From Streptomyces antioxidans (GTDB taxonomy: Bacteria; Actinomycetota; Actinomycetes; Streptomycetales; Streptomycetaceae), in assembly GCF_000968685.2 (NCBI RefSeq), contig NZ_LAKD02000072.1:81791-145790 (forward strand): DNA of 64,000 nucleotides, in the 5' to 3' direction. A program made the position numbers and the translations under genes. The notes under the pieces were generated by a model that searched no databases, had not been told where the DNA came from, and saw only the letters and a list, made by a program, of their open reading frames with translations. Below are positions 50,671-58,407 of the stretch, in pieces. Numbering within the stretch: the first letter of the stretch is position 1; each line of letters begins with the position of its first letter.

Positions 50671-51780
50671 ATGAGGGATAGCGCGGTGCTCCACATCAAG
50701 GGCCGGGTCCTGGTCGGACCGGACACCGGCGACGCTGCCGGGGACGTACGGGACGAGCTGTGGGTGGTGGACGGCAGGATCACCTTCGAGCGGCCGCCCG
50801 GGGCCAGGGACATCCGGCTGATCGAGGGCTGGGTGCTGCCCGGCCTCGTCGACGCCCACTGCCATGTCGGACTCGACGCCCATGGGGCGGTCGACGACTC
50901 CACGAGCGAGAAGCAGGCGCTGACCGACCGGGAGGCCGGGGCGCTGCTGCTGCGGGACGCCGGATCGCCCGCCGACACCCGCTGGATCGACGGCCGCGAG
51001 GACCTGCCCCGCATCATCCGGGCGGGCCGCCATATCGCCCGCACCAAGCGCTACATCCGCAACTACGCGCATGAGGTCGAGCCCGAGGACCTGGTCGCGT
51101 ATGTGGCCGCGGAGGCCCGGCGCGGCGACGGCTGGGTCAAGCTGGTCGGCGACTGGATCGACCGGGAGACCGGTGACCTGGGGTTCTGCTGGCCGCGTGG
51201 CGCGGTCGAGGAGGCCATCGCGGAGGCGCACCGGCTGGGCGCGCGGGTCACGGCGCACTGTTTCGCAGAGGAGAGCCTGGCCCCGCTGGTCGAGGCGGGG
51301 ATCGACTGCGTCGAGCATGCCACCGGGCTCACCGAGGAGACCATCCCGCTGTTCGCGGAGCGGGGCGTGGCGATCGTCCCGACCCTGGTCAACATCGCCA
51401 CCTTCCCCCGGCTCGCGCTGGGCGGCGAGGCGAGGTTCCCGCGCTGGGCCGACCATATGCGGCGGCTGCACGCGCGCCGCTACGAGACGGTGCGGGCGGC
51501 CTACGACGCGGGCATCCCGGTCTACACCGGCACCGACGCGGGCGGCGGTCTGGCCCATGGGCTGGTCGGGCAGGAGGTCGCCGAGCTGGTGAAGGCGGGC
51601 ATCCCGGTGCGGGACGCGCTCTCGGCGGCGACCTGGGGGGCGCGGGACTGGCTCGGGCGGCCGGGGCTGACCGAGGGTGCCTCCGCCGATCTCGTCGTCT
51701 ACGACGCGGATCCGCGCGCCGATGTGCGGGTGCTGACGACGCCGCGGCGGGTGGTGCTGCGGGGACGGGTGGTCGGCTGA
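50671..51780 (+). CDS. Amidohydrolase-family protein
   Basis: 369 residues. Metal motifs: LVDAHCHVG (HxH), carboxylated-Lys position in GWVKLVGDW, TAHCFAEE, CVEHATGL and the final Asp in YTGTDAGGGLAHG. Cytosolic cyclic amide/urea hydrolase type; related to imidazolonepropionase-like proteins. TACAGT 7 bases before ATG 50671 predicts a leaderless mRNA; GTG 50662 is less likely. Confidence 0.88.
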   Translation: MRDSAVLHIKGRVLVGPDTGDAAGDVRDELWVVDGRITFERPPGARDIRLIEGWVLPGLVDAHCHVGLDAHGAVDDSTSEKQALTDREAGALLLRDAGSPADTRWIDGREDLPRIIRAGRHIARTKRYIRNYAHEVEPEDLVAYVAAEARRGDGWVKLVGDWIDRETGDLGFCWPRGAVEEAIAEAHRLGARVTAHCFAEESLAPLVEAGIDCVEHATGLTEETIPLFAERGVAIVPTLVNIATFPRLALGGEARFPRWADHMRRLHARRYETVRAAYDAGIPVYTGTDAGGGLAHGLVGQEVAELVKAGIPVRDALSAATWGARDWLGRPGLTEGASADLVVYDADPRADVRVLTTPRRVVLRGRVVG

Positions 51781-51830
51781 CGCGGGACGGCTGACGCGGG
51801 ACGGGGGAGCGAGACGGGGGAGCGAGACGG
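51775..51830 (+). repeat. Tandem duplications at and after a stop codon
   Basis: GGCTGACGCGGGAC occurs twice (51775-51802), duplicating the TGA stop of the amidohydrolase gene. GGGGGAGCGAGAC then occurs twice (51803-51828). The rest of the 244-base spacer shows nothing else. Confidence 0.8.
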
Positions 51831-52024
51831 GTGGGGCGAGGGGGGCCGGAAGGGAACGCGGTTCGAACTGGGCGGCGAACCACACCCTTTGGGATGAACG
51901 GCCGGCATGTGTCTGCCTGTTTACCCTCGGTGCGCAAATATGGCGTGGTCGAGGCCGTCGGCGCCCGTGGAGTCCCCCGCGGCAGGCGCCGGCGGCTCCA
52001 TGTCTCCTGTGGGGGTCAACTCAC

Positions 52025-52954
52025 GTGTCCTGTTCCAGCAACACCTACTTCGGCATGCCCACCCGCCGTCTGGCGGCCGCCACTGCCGCTGCCGCGGTCT
52101 CCGTCCTGGGCCTGCTGCCCGCGGCGACCGCGCAGGCCGACACCGGTGGTACCACCGGCAAGGCGGGTGCGGTCGTGCTCCGCACCGATCTCGATGTCTC
52201 CCTGCTCAACAAGACCGTCACGGCTCCGCTCTCGGTCGTGCTGAACGATGTGCGCGCGCCCGCGACGGCCAGCAAGACGGCGCTCAGCGCGACCGTGGAC
52301 GGCGTGGACGGGGGCCGGCCGTTCAGTGTCCTGCGGGCCGATGTGGCCACTGCCCGGGCCGCCGCGGACAAGCAGCGCGCCGAGGGGTACTCCAACCTCG
52401 TCAACGCCCAGGTCCATGTGCCGGGCCTGGCCGCGGTGCCGCTGATCACGGTCGAGCAGGTGACCTCGAAGGCGGTGTGTGCCGTCGGGAAGCGGCCGAC
52501 CGCCCACTCCAACCTGCTCGGCAGCGTCAGCGTGCTCGGCCAGAAGGTCACCCTGCGCACGAGCGGCACCACCACGGTCGATGTGCCGTCGCTCGGCCAG
52601 GTCCGGCTCGACCTGTCGCGGACGGCCACCACCTCGCGCACGGCGGCGGCCACGGCTCTCAACCTGAGGGTCTCGGTGAACCCGCTCAAGCTGAACGTCT
52701 CCGAGGTCGAGGGGCAGGTCACCCTCGCCCGGGCGACCTGTGAGTCACCCGTGGCGGCGGCGGTCGAACCCAGCCCGAGCGTGGGCTCCCAGACCAAGCC
52801 CCAGCCCAAGCCGGAGCACTTGGCCGAGACCGGCGGCAGCTCGGCCACGCCGTACCTGGTGGCCGGTGGCGCCCTGCTGCTCGCCGTGGGCGGCGGCGCC
52901 GTGGTCCTGGCCCGCCGCCGCCGGGCCGCCGCCACCGACACCGACGCCAGCTGA
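52025..52954 (+). CDS. SCO1860-family LAETG sortase-anchored surface protein
   Basis: 309 residues from GTG 52025 (GGGGGT 9 bases upstream; ATG 52055 is an alternative). Signal peptide with core AAATAAAAVSVLGLLPAATAQA. Extracellular domain with two cysteines (VCAVGK; ATCESP). Pro-rich spacer PSVGSQTKPQPKPEH, then LAETG, a hydrophobic helix and an RRRR tail: a class E-type sortase signal. Function unknown, probably cell-wall linked. The stop begins a tandem TGACGCC triplication. Confidence 0.88.
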   Translation: MSCSSNTYFGMPTRRLAAATAAAAVSVLGLLPAATAQADTGGTTGKAGAVVLRTDLDVSLLNKTVTAPLSVVLNDVRAPATASKTALSATVDGVDGGRPFSVLRADVATARAAADKQRAEGYSNLVNAQVHVPGLAAVPLITVEQVTSKAVCAVGKRPTAHSNLLGSVSVLGQKVTLRTSGTTTVDVPSLGQVRLDLSRTATTSRTAAATALNLRVSVNPLKLNVSEVEGQVTLARATCESPVAAAVEPSPSVGSQTKPQPKPEHLAETGGSSATPYLVAGGALLLAVGGGAVVLARRRRAAATDTDAS

Positions 52955-52972
52955 CGCCTGACGCCTGACGCC
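52952..52972 (+). repeat. TGACGCC x3 starting at the stop codon
   Basis: Three perfect 7-base copies; the first contains the TGA stop of the LAETG protein gene. Confidence 0.85.
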
Positions 52973-52981
52973 TGCCCCACT

Positions 52982-53021
52982 GGCCCCGGCGACCGTGCCA
53001 CGCGGCACGGCCGCCGGGGCC
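52982..53021 (+). terminator. Strong hairpin terminator
   Basis: A 40-base hairpin with 17 pairs and a single A-C mismatch: GGCCCCGGCG/CGCCGGGGCC outer stem, CCGTGCC/GGCACGG inner stem, loop ACGC. It ends transcription of the LAETG gene. Confidence 0.85.
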
Positions 53022-53023
53022 GG

Positions 53024-53410
53024 GGTGGCTGCGCTTCGTGGTGGGGGTGCTGGGGTTGGGGGGCTGCGCTACGTGGTGGGGGTGTCGGGGCCGGTGGCTG
53101 CGCTTCGTGGTGCGGGTGCTGGTGTTGGGGTGGCTGTGTCACGTGGTGCGCGTGTTGGGGTTGGGGTGGCTGCGCCTCGCGCACGGCCGCTGGGGTCCGG
53201 GTGGCTGCGCTTCGTGGTGCGGGTGCTGGTGTTGGGGTGGCTGTGTCACGTGGTGGGGGTGTGGGGTTGAGGTGGCTGCGCCGCCGCCTGGTGCGGGTGT
53301 GATTGCTGGGGTGGCTACACACCGGGTGTGGGTGCTGGGGCGCCTGCGCCACCTGGTGGGGGTGCCGGTGCTGGGGGTGGCTGCGCCACGTGGCGTGGGC
53401 TCGCTGCGGA
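53024..53410 (+). repeat. 35-base G-rich minisatellite, about 11 copies
   Basis: Units opening GGTGGCTG (or a close variant) start at 53024, 53059, 53093, 53129, 53165, 53200, 53236, 53271, 53310, 53339 and 53376. Spacing is mostly 34-36. Copies 3-4 and 6-7 are the same pair repeated after 107 bases, showing higher-order duplication. The period is not a multiple of three, so no protein repeat is intended. The strand is G-rich with many GGG runs. Confidence 0.85.
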
Positions 53411-53432
53411 TGCGCACACGGGCGTGGACGTT

Positions 53433-53474
53433 GGGTGCGGGTGCGGGTGCGGGTGCGGGTGCGGGTGCGGGTGC
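53433..53474 (+). repeat. GGGTGC hexanucleotide, 7 perfect copies
   Basis: Seven uninterrupted copies, directly after the minisatellite. Between here and 53700 the sequence stays GC-rich with no supported gene. Confidence 0.95.
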
Positions 53475-53709
53475 CGGGGCCGGGGGCGGATTCCATGCTC
53501 CGGCCGTGGCCCTGGGCGTTGGCGCCGGGGCCCGGGGGCGCCGAACCGGGGGACGGACTTCCGCCCCGGACGTGGATGCCGGGCCGGGACGTGTACGCCG
53601 GGCCGGATGTCGGCGCCGGGGCCCGGGCAGGGCGCAGGGCCCGGGCGGTCGCACCAGGCACGCGGGCGCAAGGCCCGGTCAAGGGGGCTCGGGCGAGCGA
53701 TAGTTGCCC

Positions 53710-53766
53710 GCCCTGCCCGCGCCGTGCCGCCCTGCCCGCGCCGTGCCGCGCTGCCCGCGCCGTGCC
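53710..53766 (+). repeat. 19-base tandem repeat, 3 copies, behind cobC
   Basis: Units at 53710, 53729 and 53748 read GCCCTGCCCGCGCCGTGCC; the third has one change. They lie 17 bases beyond the cobC stop codon on the opposite strand. Confidence 0.9.
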
Positions 53767-53782
53767 GTGCGCGCCGCGTCGG

Positions 53783-54958
53783 CTAGGCGGCCGTGTCCGC
53801 AATCGCCTTCGTCATGGCGATGACGAACCGATCCGTCGTGGCCCGGTCGCGCACGGCGAGCCGGAGCCATTCCGGGCCGAGGCCTGGGAACGTGTCACCG
53901 CGGCGGACGGCGAAGCCAAGCTCCCGCAGCCGGGTGCGGATCGCCGCCGCGCCCGCCACCCGGATCAGCAGAAACGGCCCGGCCGCCGGGCCACACACCC
54001 GCACCTCGGCCGACTCCGCCAGCTCAGCCAACTCGGCCAGCCGGTCGGCGAGATGGGCCCGGTCGGCGGCCGTACGGTGCGCGGCCCGGGCCGCCTCGGC
54101 GAGGGCGGACGGGGTGCAGCACGCCTCGGCCGCGGCCAGGGCCGGGCTGGACACCGGCCACAGCGGCTGGACCCGCTCCAGCGCTGTGACGGTGTCAGGA
54201 TCCGCCAGTACGTAGCCGATCCGCAGCCCGGCCAGGCCCCAGGTCTTGGTGAGGCTGCGCAGCACCACCAGCCCCGGCACATCGGTGCGGGCCGCCAGCG
54301 ACTCCGACTCACCCGGGACGGCGTCCATGAACGCCTCGTCCACCATCAGCGTCCGCCCCGGCCGGGCCAGCCCGGCCACGACGGCGGCCGGGTGCAGTAC
54401 GGATGTGGGGTTGGTGGGGTTGCCGATCACCACAAGATCGGCGTCCTCCGGCACGGCCGCCGGGGTCAGCCGGAAGCCGTCCCGCTCCTCGAGGACCACA
54501 CGCCCCACCGTGTGCCCCGCGTCCCGCAGCGCTGCCTCCGGCTCGGTGAACTGCGGATGCACCACCACCGGCCGTCGGGCCGGCAGGGCGCGGGCGAGCA
54601 GGACGAACGCCTCCGCGGCGCCCGCCGTCAGCAGCACCCGTCCGACCGGAAGCCCATGGCGCCCGGCGACCGCCTCCCGTGCCGCCCGCCCGTCCGGATA
54701 GGCGGCCAGTCCGTCGAGGGACGCGGCGATATGGGCCTTGAGCCAGTCCGGCGGCGTACCGGCCCGGACATTGACCGCGAGGTCCGTCAGTGCGGCATCG
54801 GCACCCCGCACCTCCGCGTCCCCGTGATGCCGCAGATCGAACCCGGCGGACCCGTCCGCGAGCGGATCCGCCGATGCGCCAGCGGACATCACCAACGGTT
54901 CAGCGGACGTCGCGGATGGTTCAGTGGACGTCGCGGACGGCTCAGCGGACATCGACAT
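53783..54958 (-). CDS. cobC: CobC-like PLP-dependent aminotransferase of cobalamin synthesis
   Basis: About 391 residues from ATG 54958. Fold-type I aminotransferase: GLAAYPDGRAAREAVAGRHG, LLTAGAAEAFVLLARAL, VVIGNPTNPTSVL, LMVDEAFMDA and PLP Lys in LRSLTKTWGLAGLRIGYVLAD. Actinobacterial CobC (Rv2231c type) acts like threonine-phosphate decarboxylase, making the aminopropanol arm. The first ~25 residues are repeats of Ser-Ala-Glu-Pro type coded by tandem DNA, so the true start could be one of several ATGs (54958, 54952, 54888). The 5' end overlaps cbiX. Confidence 0.88.
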   Translation of the reverse strand: MSMSAEPSATSTEPSATSAEPLVMSAGASADPLADGSAGFDLRHHGDAEVRGADAALTDLAVNVRAGTPPDWLKAHIAASLDGLAAYPDGRAAREAVAGRHGLPVGRVLLTAGAAEAFVLLARALPARRPVVVHPQFTEPEAALRDAGHTVGRVVLEERDGFRLTPAAVPEDADLVVIGNPTNPTSVLHPAAVVAGLARPGRTLMVDEAFMDAVPGESESLAARTDVPGLVVLRSLTKTWGLAGLRIGYVLADPDTVTALERVQPLWPVSSPALAAAEACCTPSALAEAARAAHRTAADRAHLADRLAELAELAESAEVRVCGPAAGPFLLIRVAGAAAIRTRLRELGFAVRRGDTFPGLGPEWLRLAVRDRATTDRFVIAMTKAIADTAA

Positions 54959-55778
54959 GGGCGTCCGGATGCGCGAACGCGTGGGCCTCATCGCTGAACC
55001 CGGCGTGCTCGCTGGTGTCGGCCACCTCCTCATAGCGATCCATGACCAGGTCGGCCAACTCCCGCGCCGGGCCGATGACATCGGCCGGGACCACCTCGAC
55101 CTCGGGGTGGGCGAGCCCCCAGCCCTCCGCCTGCTGCCGCACCCGCTCCAGGGCGTCACCCTCGAACAGGAAGTACGGCAGCACCACGACCCGCCGCGCC
55201 CCCAGCTTGGCGCAGCGGTCCAGGCCGGAGGCCACATCCGGGGCGGCGAGCGAGGCGAAGGCGACCTCGACGCCCGCGAAGCCACGGCCCTCCCACAGCA
55301 GCCGGGCCGCGCGGTGCACCTCGGCGTTGGCCTCGGGGAGCGGCGAACCGTCGCCCACCAGCAGCACGGTCGTCTCCGCGCGGTCCGAGGGCAGCCGGGG
55401 CCGATTGCCCAGCGCCTCGTCGAGCCGCCGCTCCAGCAGGCTCAGCAGTGTGCGGTGCGGACCGAGCGGCCGGGCGGACGCGAACGAGGCGTCGGCGTGC
55501 CGCTCGGCCTCCTGGGCCAGCGCGGCGGCGATGCCGTCTCTCGGGGGAGCCGCCGGGACCAGGGACATCGGGACGACCGCGAAGCGGGTCACCCCCTCTC
55601 CGACGAGCCGGGCGATCGCGTCGGACAGCGGGTGGCTGCCCGCTCCGGTGAGGCCACCCGCCACGGGCAGGTCCGGGTGGCGTGCGGCCAACTCCCTGAC
55701 GAATGCCTGGAAGGCGGCGGCATGCCGTTCGTCTCGCGTGCCGATGCCTGCGATGAGCAGGGCGGGCGGGGTCGTCAC
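54942..55778 (-). CDS. cbiX: Sirohydrochlorin chelatase (CbiX-type)
   Basis: 278 residues from GTG 55778 with AAGGAGA 5 bases upstream. Two CbiX repeats: ALLIAGIGTRDERHAAAF (His) with GGLTGAGSHPLSDAI, and LLVGDGSPLPEANAEV with RVVVLPYFLFEGDALERV. Inserts cobalt or iron into sirohydrochlorin. The His/Asp-rich tail (HAFAHPDAHVD) may bind metal. Overlaps the start of cobC. Confidence 0.9.
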   Translation of the reverse strand: MTTPPALLIAGIGTRDERHAAAFQAFVRELAARHPDLPVAGGLTGAGSHPLSDAIARLVGEGVTRFAVVPMSLVPAAPPRDGIAAALAQEAERHADASFASARPLGPHRTLLSLLERRLDEALGNRPRLPSDRAETTVLLVGDGSPLPEANAEVHRAARLLWEGRGFAGVEVAFASLAAPDVASGLDRCAKLGARRVVVLPYFLFEGDALERVRQQAEGWGLAHPEVEVVPADVIGPARELADLVMDRYEEVADTSEHAGFSDEAHAFAHPDAHVDVR

Positions 55779-55845
55779 GAGGTCTCCTTGGTGCATGGTG
55801 CGAGTGTCACGGTGGGCGAGGGGCGGGCTGTTCCGCCCCGAGACG

Positions 55846-56346
55846 TTACTGACCTGCGTCGGGGCGGTCCACGGCAGGTCTTCGCTGCCCGCCCTGCCCG
55901 GATTTGACCGCCGCCGGGCGGCGGGCGACGGCGCAGGTGGCCTTCCCGGGGCGGCCGGGCGGCGTGGACTTCCGCTTGGGGACCAGCAGTTGGCCCCCCG
56001 GGCCGGCGGCGAGCAGCGCGGCCGCCTCGGCGACCCCGGCCGTGCCCACGGCGGTGAGCGGTGCCGCGGACGGGTTCGGCACCTCCACCGCGGCCAGCGC
56101 CTCCGCGGCGTATCCGCACAGCGGCACGCCCAGCCGTTCCGCCGCGGTCAGGAGTCCGGCCTCCCCGGCCCTGGCCTCCACCGTGGCCAACTCGGCCACA
56201 CCGCGCGGGGAGAGCCCCGCCTCCGTCAGGGTGGCCTCGACCAGCCCAAGCACCTCGCCGGCGGAAACCCCCCGGCCCGCCCCGACCCCGATGACAAGCG
56301 GTGCCGCGGGCGGGGGAGACCCCGCGCCCCGGCCGATGACCTCCAC
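55846..56346 (-). CDS. CbiG/CobE-like cobalamin biosynthesis protein
   Basis: 166 residues. The first ~130 match the CobE/CbiG C-terminal domain: LVIGVGAGRGVSAGEVLGLVEATL, TVEARAGEAGLLTAAERLGVPLCGYAAEALA, VGTAGVAEAAALLAAGPGG and LLVPKRKS. Stands alone rather than fused to the CbiG lactone-opening half. Lies between cobB and cbiX in the cobalamin operon. Confidence 0.85.
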   Translation of the reverse strand: MEVIGRGAGSPPPAAPLVIGVGAGRGVSAGEVLGLVEATLTEAGLSPRGVAELATVEARAGEAGLLTAAERLGVPLCGYAAEALAAVEVPNPSAAPLTAVGTAGVAEAAALLAAGPGGQLLVPKRKSTPPGRPGKATCAVARRPAAVKSGQGGQRRPAVDRPDAGQ

Positions 56347-56365
56347 GCCAGCTCACCGCCTCGGT

Positions 56366-57817
56366 TCAACCGGCAGGGAGCGCACATCTGTCGACGAACC
56401 GGGCCGCCGCCCCTGGGGCCGAGGCCCAGTGCACATGCAGATAGGAGGCGTGCACATCTCCCTGTGCGAACCCTTCGGTACGACGCTCCGGGTGGACGAG
56501 CCCCCAGGCGGGCTCCGGCCCCGCTCCGGGTACGACGGTCGTGCGGTGGAACTCATGGCCGCGCACCCGTGTCCCCGTGGCGGCGAGTGAGGTGTCGGAG
56601 ACGGCCACGGCCTCACGGTAGCCCAGCGTCAGACGTTCCGACATCCGCGCCTTCGCGGCCAGCACCCCGCACATCGGCTCCCCGTCCAGCGAATGCGCCA
56701 GATACAGCAGCCCGGCACATTCGGCGGCGATGGGCGCGCCGGACGCGGCGAGCCCGGCGACGGCGGTGCGCAGCCGCTCGTTCGCGGAGAGCTCGGGGGC
56801 GTAGACCTCCGGGAAGCCACCGCCGATCACCAGACCGCCGGTGCCCTCGGGGAGGTGCTCGTCCCGCAGCGGGTCGAAGGGGACGACCCGCGCTCCGGCC
56901 GCCGTCAGCAACTCGGTGTGCTCCGCGTACGAGAAGGTGAACGCGGCGCCGCCCGCCACGGCGACCACCGGCCGCGCCGCCCGGCCGCCCCGGGCCCCGG
57001 CACCGGAGGCTGCCTCCATCGCCCGGTGTATCTCCTCCTCCGGATCCCAGGCCCGTCCGAACAGCGGCGGTGCGCCGCGCGCCAGCGCCAGCAGCCCGTC
57101 GAGGTCGCAGCCCTCCCGCACCCGCGCCGCCAGCGCGGTGGCCGAATCGACCGCCTCCGCATGGCGCTCGGCCACCGGCACCAGACCCAGATGACGGCTC
57201 GGGGCCCGCACCGCCCGCGTCCGGCGCAGCGCGCCGAACACCGGCACCCCGCACCCCTCCAACGCCTCGCGCAGCATCGCCTCGTGACGGTCCGAGGCGA
57301 CCTTGTTGAGGATCACCCCCGCGACCCGCACCTCGGGGTCCCAGGAGGCGAAGCCGTGCACCAGCGCGGCCACCGACCGCGACTGCGACGAGGCGTCCAC
57401 CACCAGCACCACCGGCGCCCGCAGCAGCTTGGCCACATGCGCCGTCGAGGCCAGCTCGCCCTGCCCGGTCGCCCCGTCGAACAGGCCCATCACCCCCTCG
57501 ACCAGGGCCAGATCGCAGCCCGCCGCCCCATGCAGGAACAGCGGCGCGATCCGGTCCGGACCGCAGAGATAGGCGTCCAGATTCCGGCCCGGGCGTGCGC
57601 TCCCCACCCGCGACCGGCCGGCCCCTGAGACGCCCGAAGAGGCGGCCGAGGAGATGGCCAGCGCGTGATAGCCAGGGTCGATGTAGTCCGGGCCGACCTT
57701 GTGCGGGGACACATCCAGACCGCGCTCCGCGAAGGCGGCCATCAGCCCCGCCGTGACCGTCGTCTTCCCGCTGCCGGATGCGGGCGCCGCGATCACCAGG
57801 CGCGGGACACTCACCAC
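56366..57817 (-). CDS. cobB: Cobyrinate a,c-diamide synthase
   Basis: 483 residues. N-terminal dethiobiotin-synthetase-like ATPase: IAAPASGSGKTTVTAGLMAAF and KVGPDYIDPGYH. C-terminal class I glutamine amidotransferase: GGFPEVYAPELSANERL, Cys in AAECAGLLYLAHSL and final His in GDVHASYLHVHWAS. Amidates cobyrinate at a and c. An insert (SSAASSGVSGAGRSRVGSARPGR) interrupts the usual short loop after YHALA. The GTG start overlaps the cobO stop. Confidence 0.95.
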   Translation of the reverse strand: MVSVPRLVIAAPASGSGKTTVTAGLMAAFAERGLDVSPHKVGPDYIDPGYHALAISSAASSGVSGAGRSRVGSARPGRNLDAYLCGPDRIAPLFLHGAAGCDLALVEGVMGLFDGATGQGELASTAHVAKLLRAPVVLVVDASSQSRSVAALVHGFASWDPEVRVAGVILNKVASDRHEAMLREALEGCGVPVFGALRRTRAVRAPSRHLGLVPVAERHAEAVDSATALAARVREGCDLDGLLALARGAPPLFGRAWDPEEEIHRAMEAASGAGARGGRAARPVVAVAGGAAFTFSYAEHTELLTAAGARVVPFDPLRDEHLPEGTGGLVIGGGFPEVYAPELSANERLRTAVAGLAASGAPIAAECAGLLYLAHSLDGEPMCGVLAAKARMSERLTLGYREAVAVSDTSLAATGTRVRGHEFHRTTVVPGAGPEPAWGLVHPERRTEGFAQGDVHASYLHVHWASAPGAAARFVDRCALPAG

Positions 57818-58407
57818 TCGATGCCCCGCTGGCCCTTCTGACCGGCGTCCATCGGATGCTTGACCTTGGACATGTCGGTGACCAGATCGGCGAAGTCCAC
57901 CAGCTGCGCCGGTGCGTTACGCCCCGTGATGACCACGTGCTGCGCCCCGGGCCGGTCCCGCAGCACCGCCACCACCTCGTCGGGGTCCACCCAGCCCCAG
58001 TGCATCGGATACGCGAATTCGTCCAGCACATAGAGCCGGTATGTCTCCGCCGCGAGATCGCGCTTGACCTGCTCCCAGCCCTCGCGTGCGGCCTCCTCGC
58101 TGGAAGCCATGTCGCGCTGGACCCACGACCAGCCCTCGCCCATCTTGTGCCATGCGACGGTCCCCCCTTCTCCCGAGTCGCCGAGGACGCGCAGCGCACG
58201 CTCCTCACCGACCCGCCATTTCGCGGACTTTACAAATTGGAATACACCGACCGGCCAGTTTTGGTTCCACGCCCGCAGCGCCAGCCCGAACGCCGCGGTC
58301 GACTTGCCCTTGCCCTGACCTGTGTGGACGAGTACCAGCGGCCGGTTGCGGCGCTGTCGGGTGGTCAGTCCGTCGTCCGGCACCACGGCCGGTTGTCCTT
58401 GCGGCAT
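57811..58407 (-). CDS. cobO: Cob(I)yrinic acid a,c-diamide adenosyltransferase
   Basis: 198 residues, P-loop enzyme of the CobA/CobO family: VHTGQGKGKSTAAFGLALRA, VGVFQFVKSAKWRVGEE, YVLDEFAYPMHWGWV and VVITGRNAPAQLVDFADLVTDM. Adds the 5'-deoxyadenosyl ligand to cobalt. Shares one base with the chelatase stop (TGATG). Confidence 0.96.
   Translation of the reverse strand: MPQGQPAVVPDDGLTTRQRRNRPLVLVHTGQGKGKSTAAFGLALRAWNQNWPVGVFQFVKSAKWRVGEERALRVLGDSGEGGTVAWHKMGEGWSWVQRDMASSEEAAREGWEQVKRDLAAETYRLYVLDEFAYPMHWGWVDPDEVVAVLRDRPGAQHVVITGRNAPAQLVDFADLVTDMSKVKHPMDAGQKGQRGIEW

Noticed and set aside
53024..53410. CRISPR array
   Set aside because: Whole units are similar, with no alternation of constant repeat and unique spacer, and no cas genes.
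52045..53802. Long minus-strand frame translating the minisatellite into a His/Pro/Thr repeat protein
   Set aside because: The unit period is about 35 and drifts between frames, there is no ribosome site, and the frame runs antisense through the LAETG gene.
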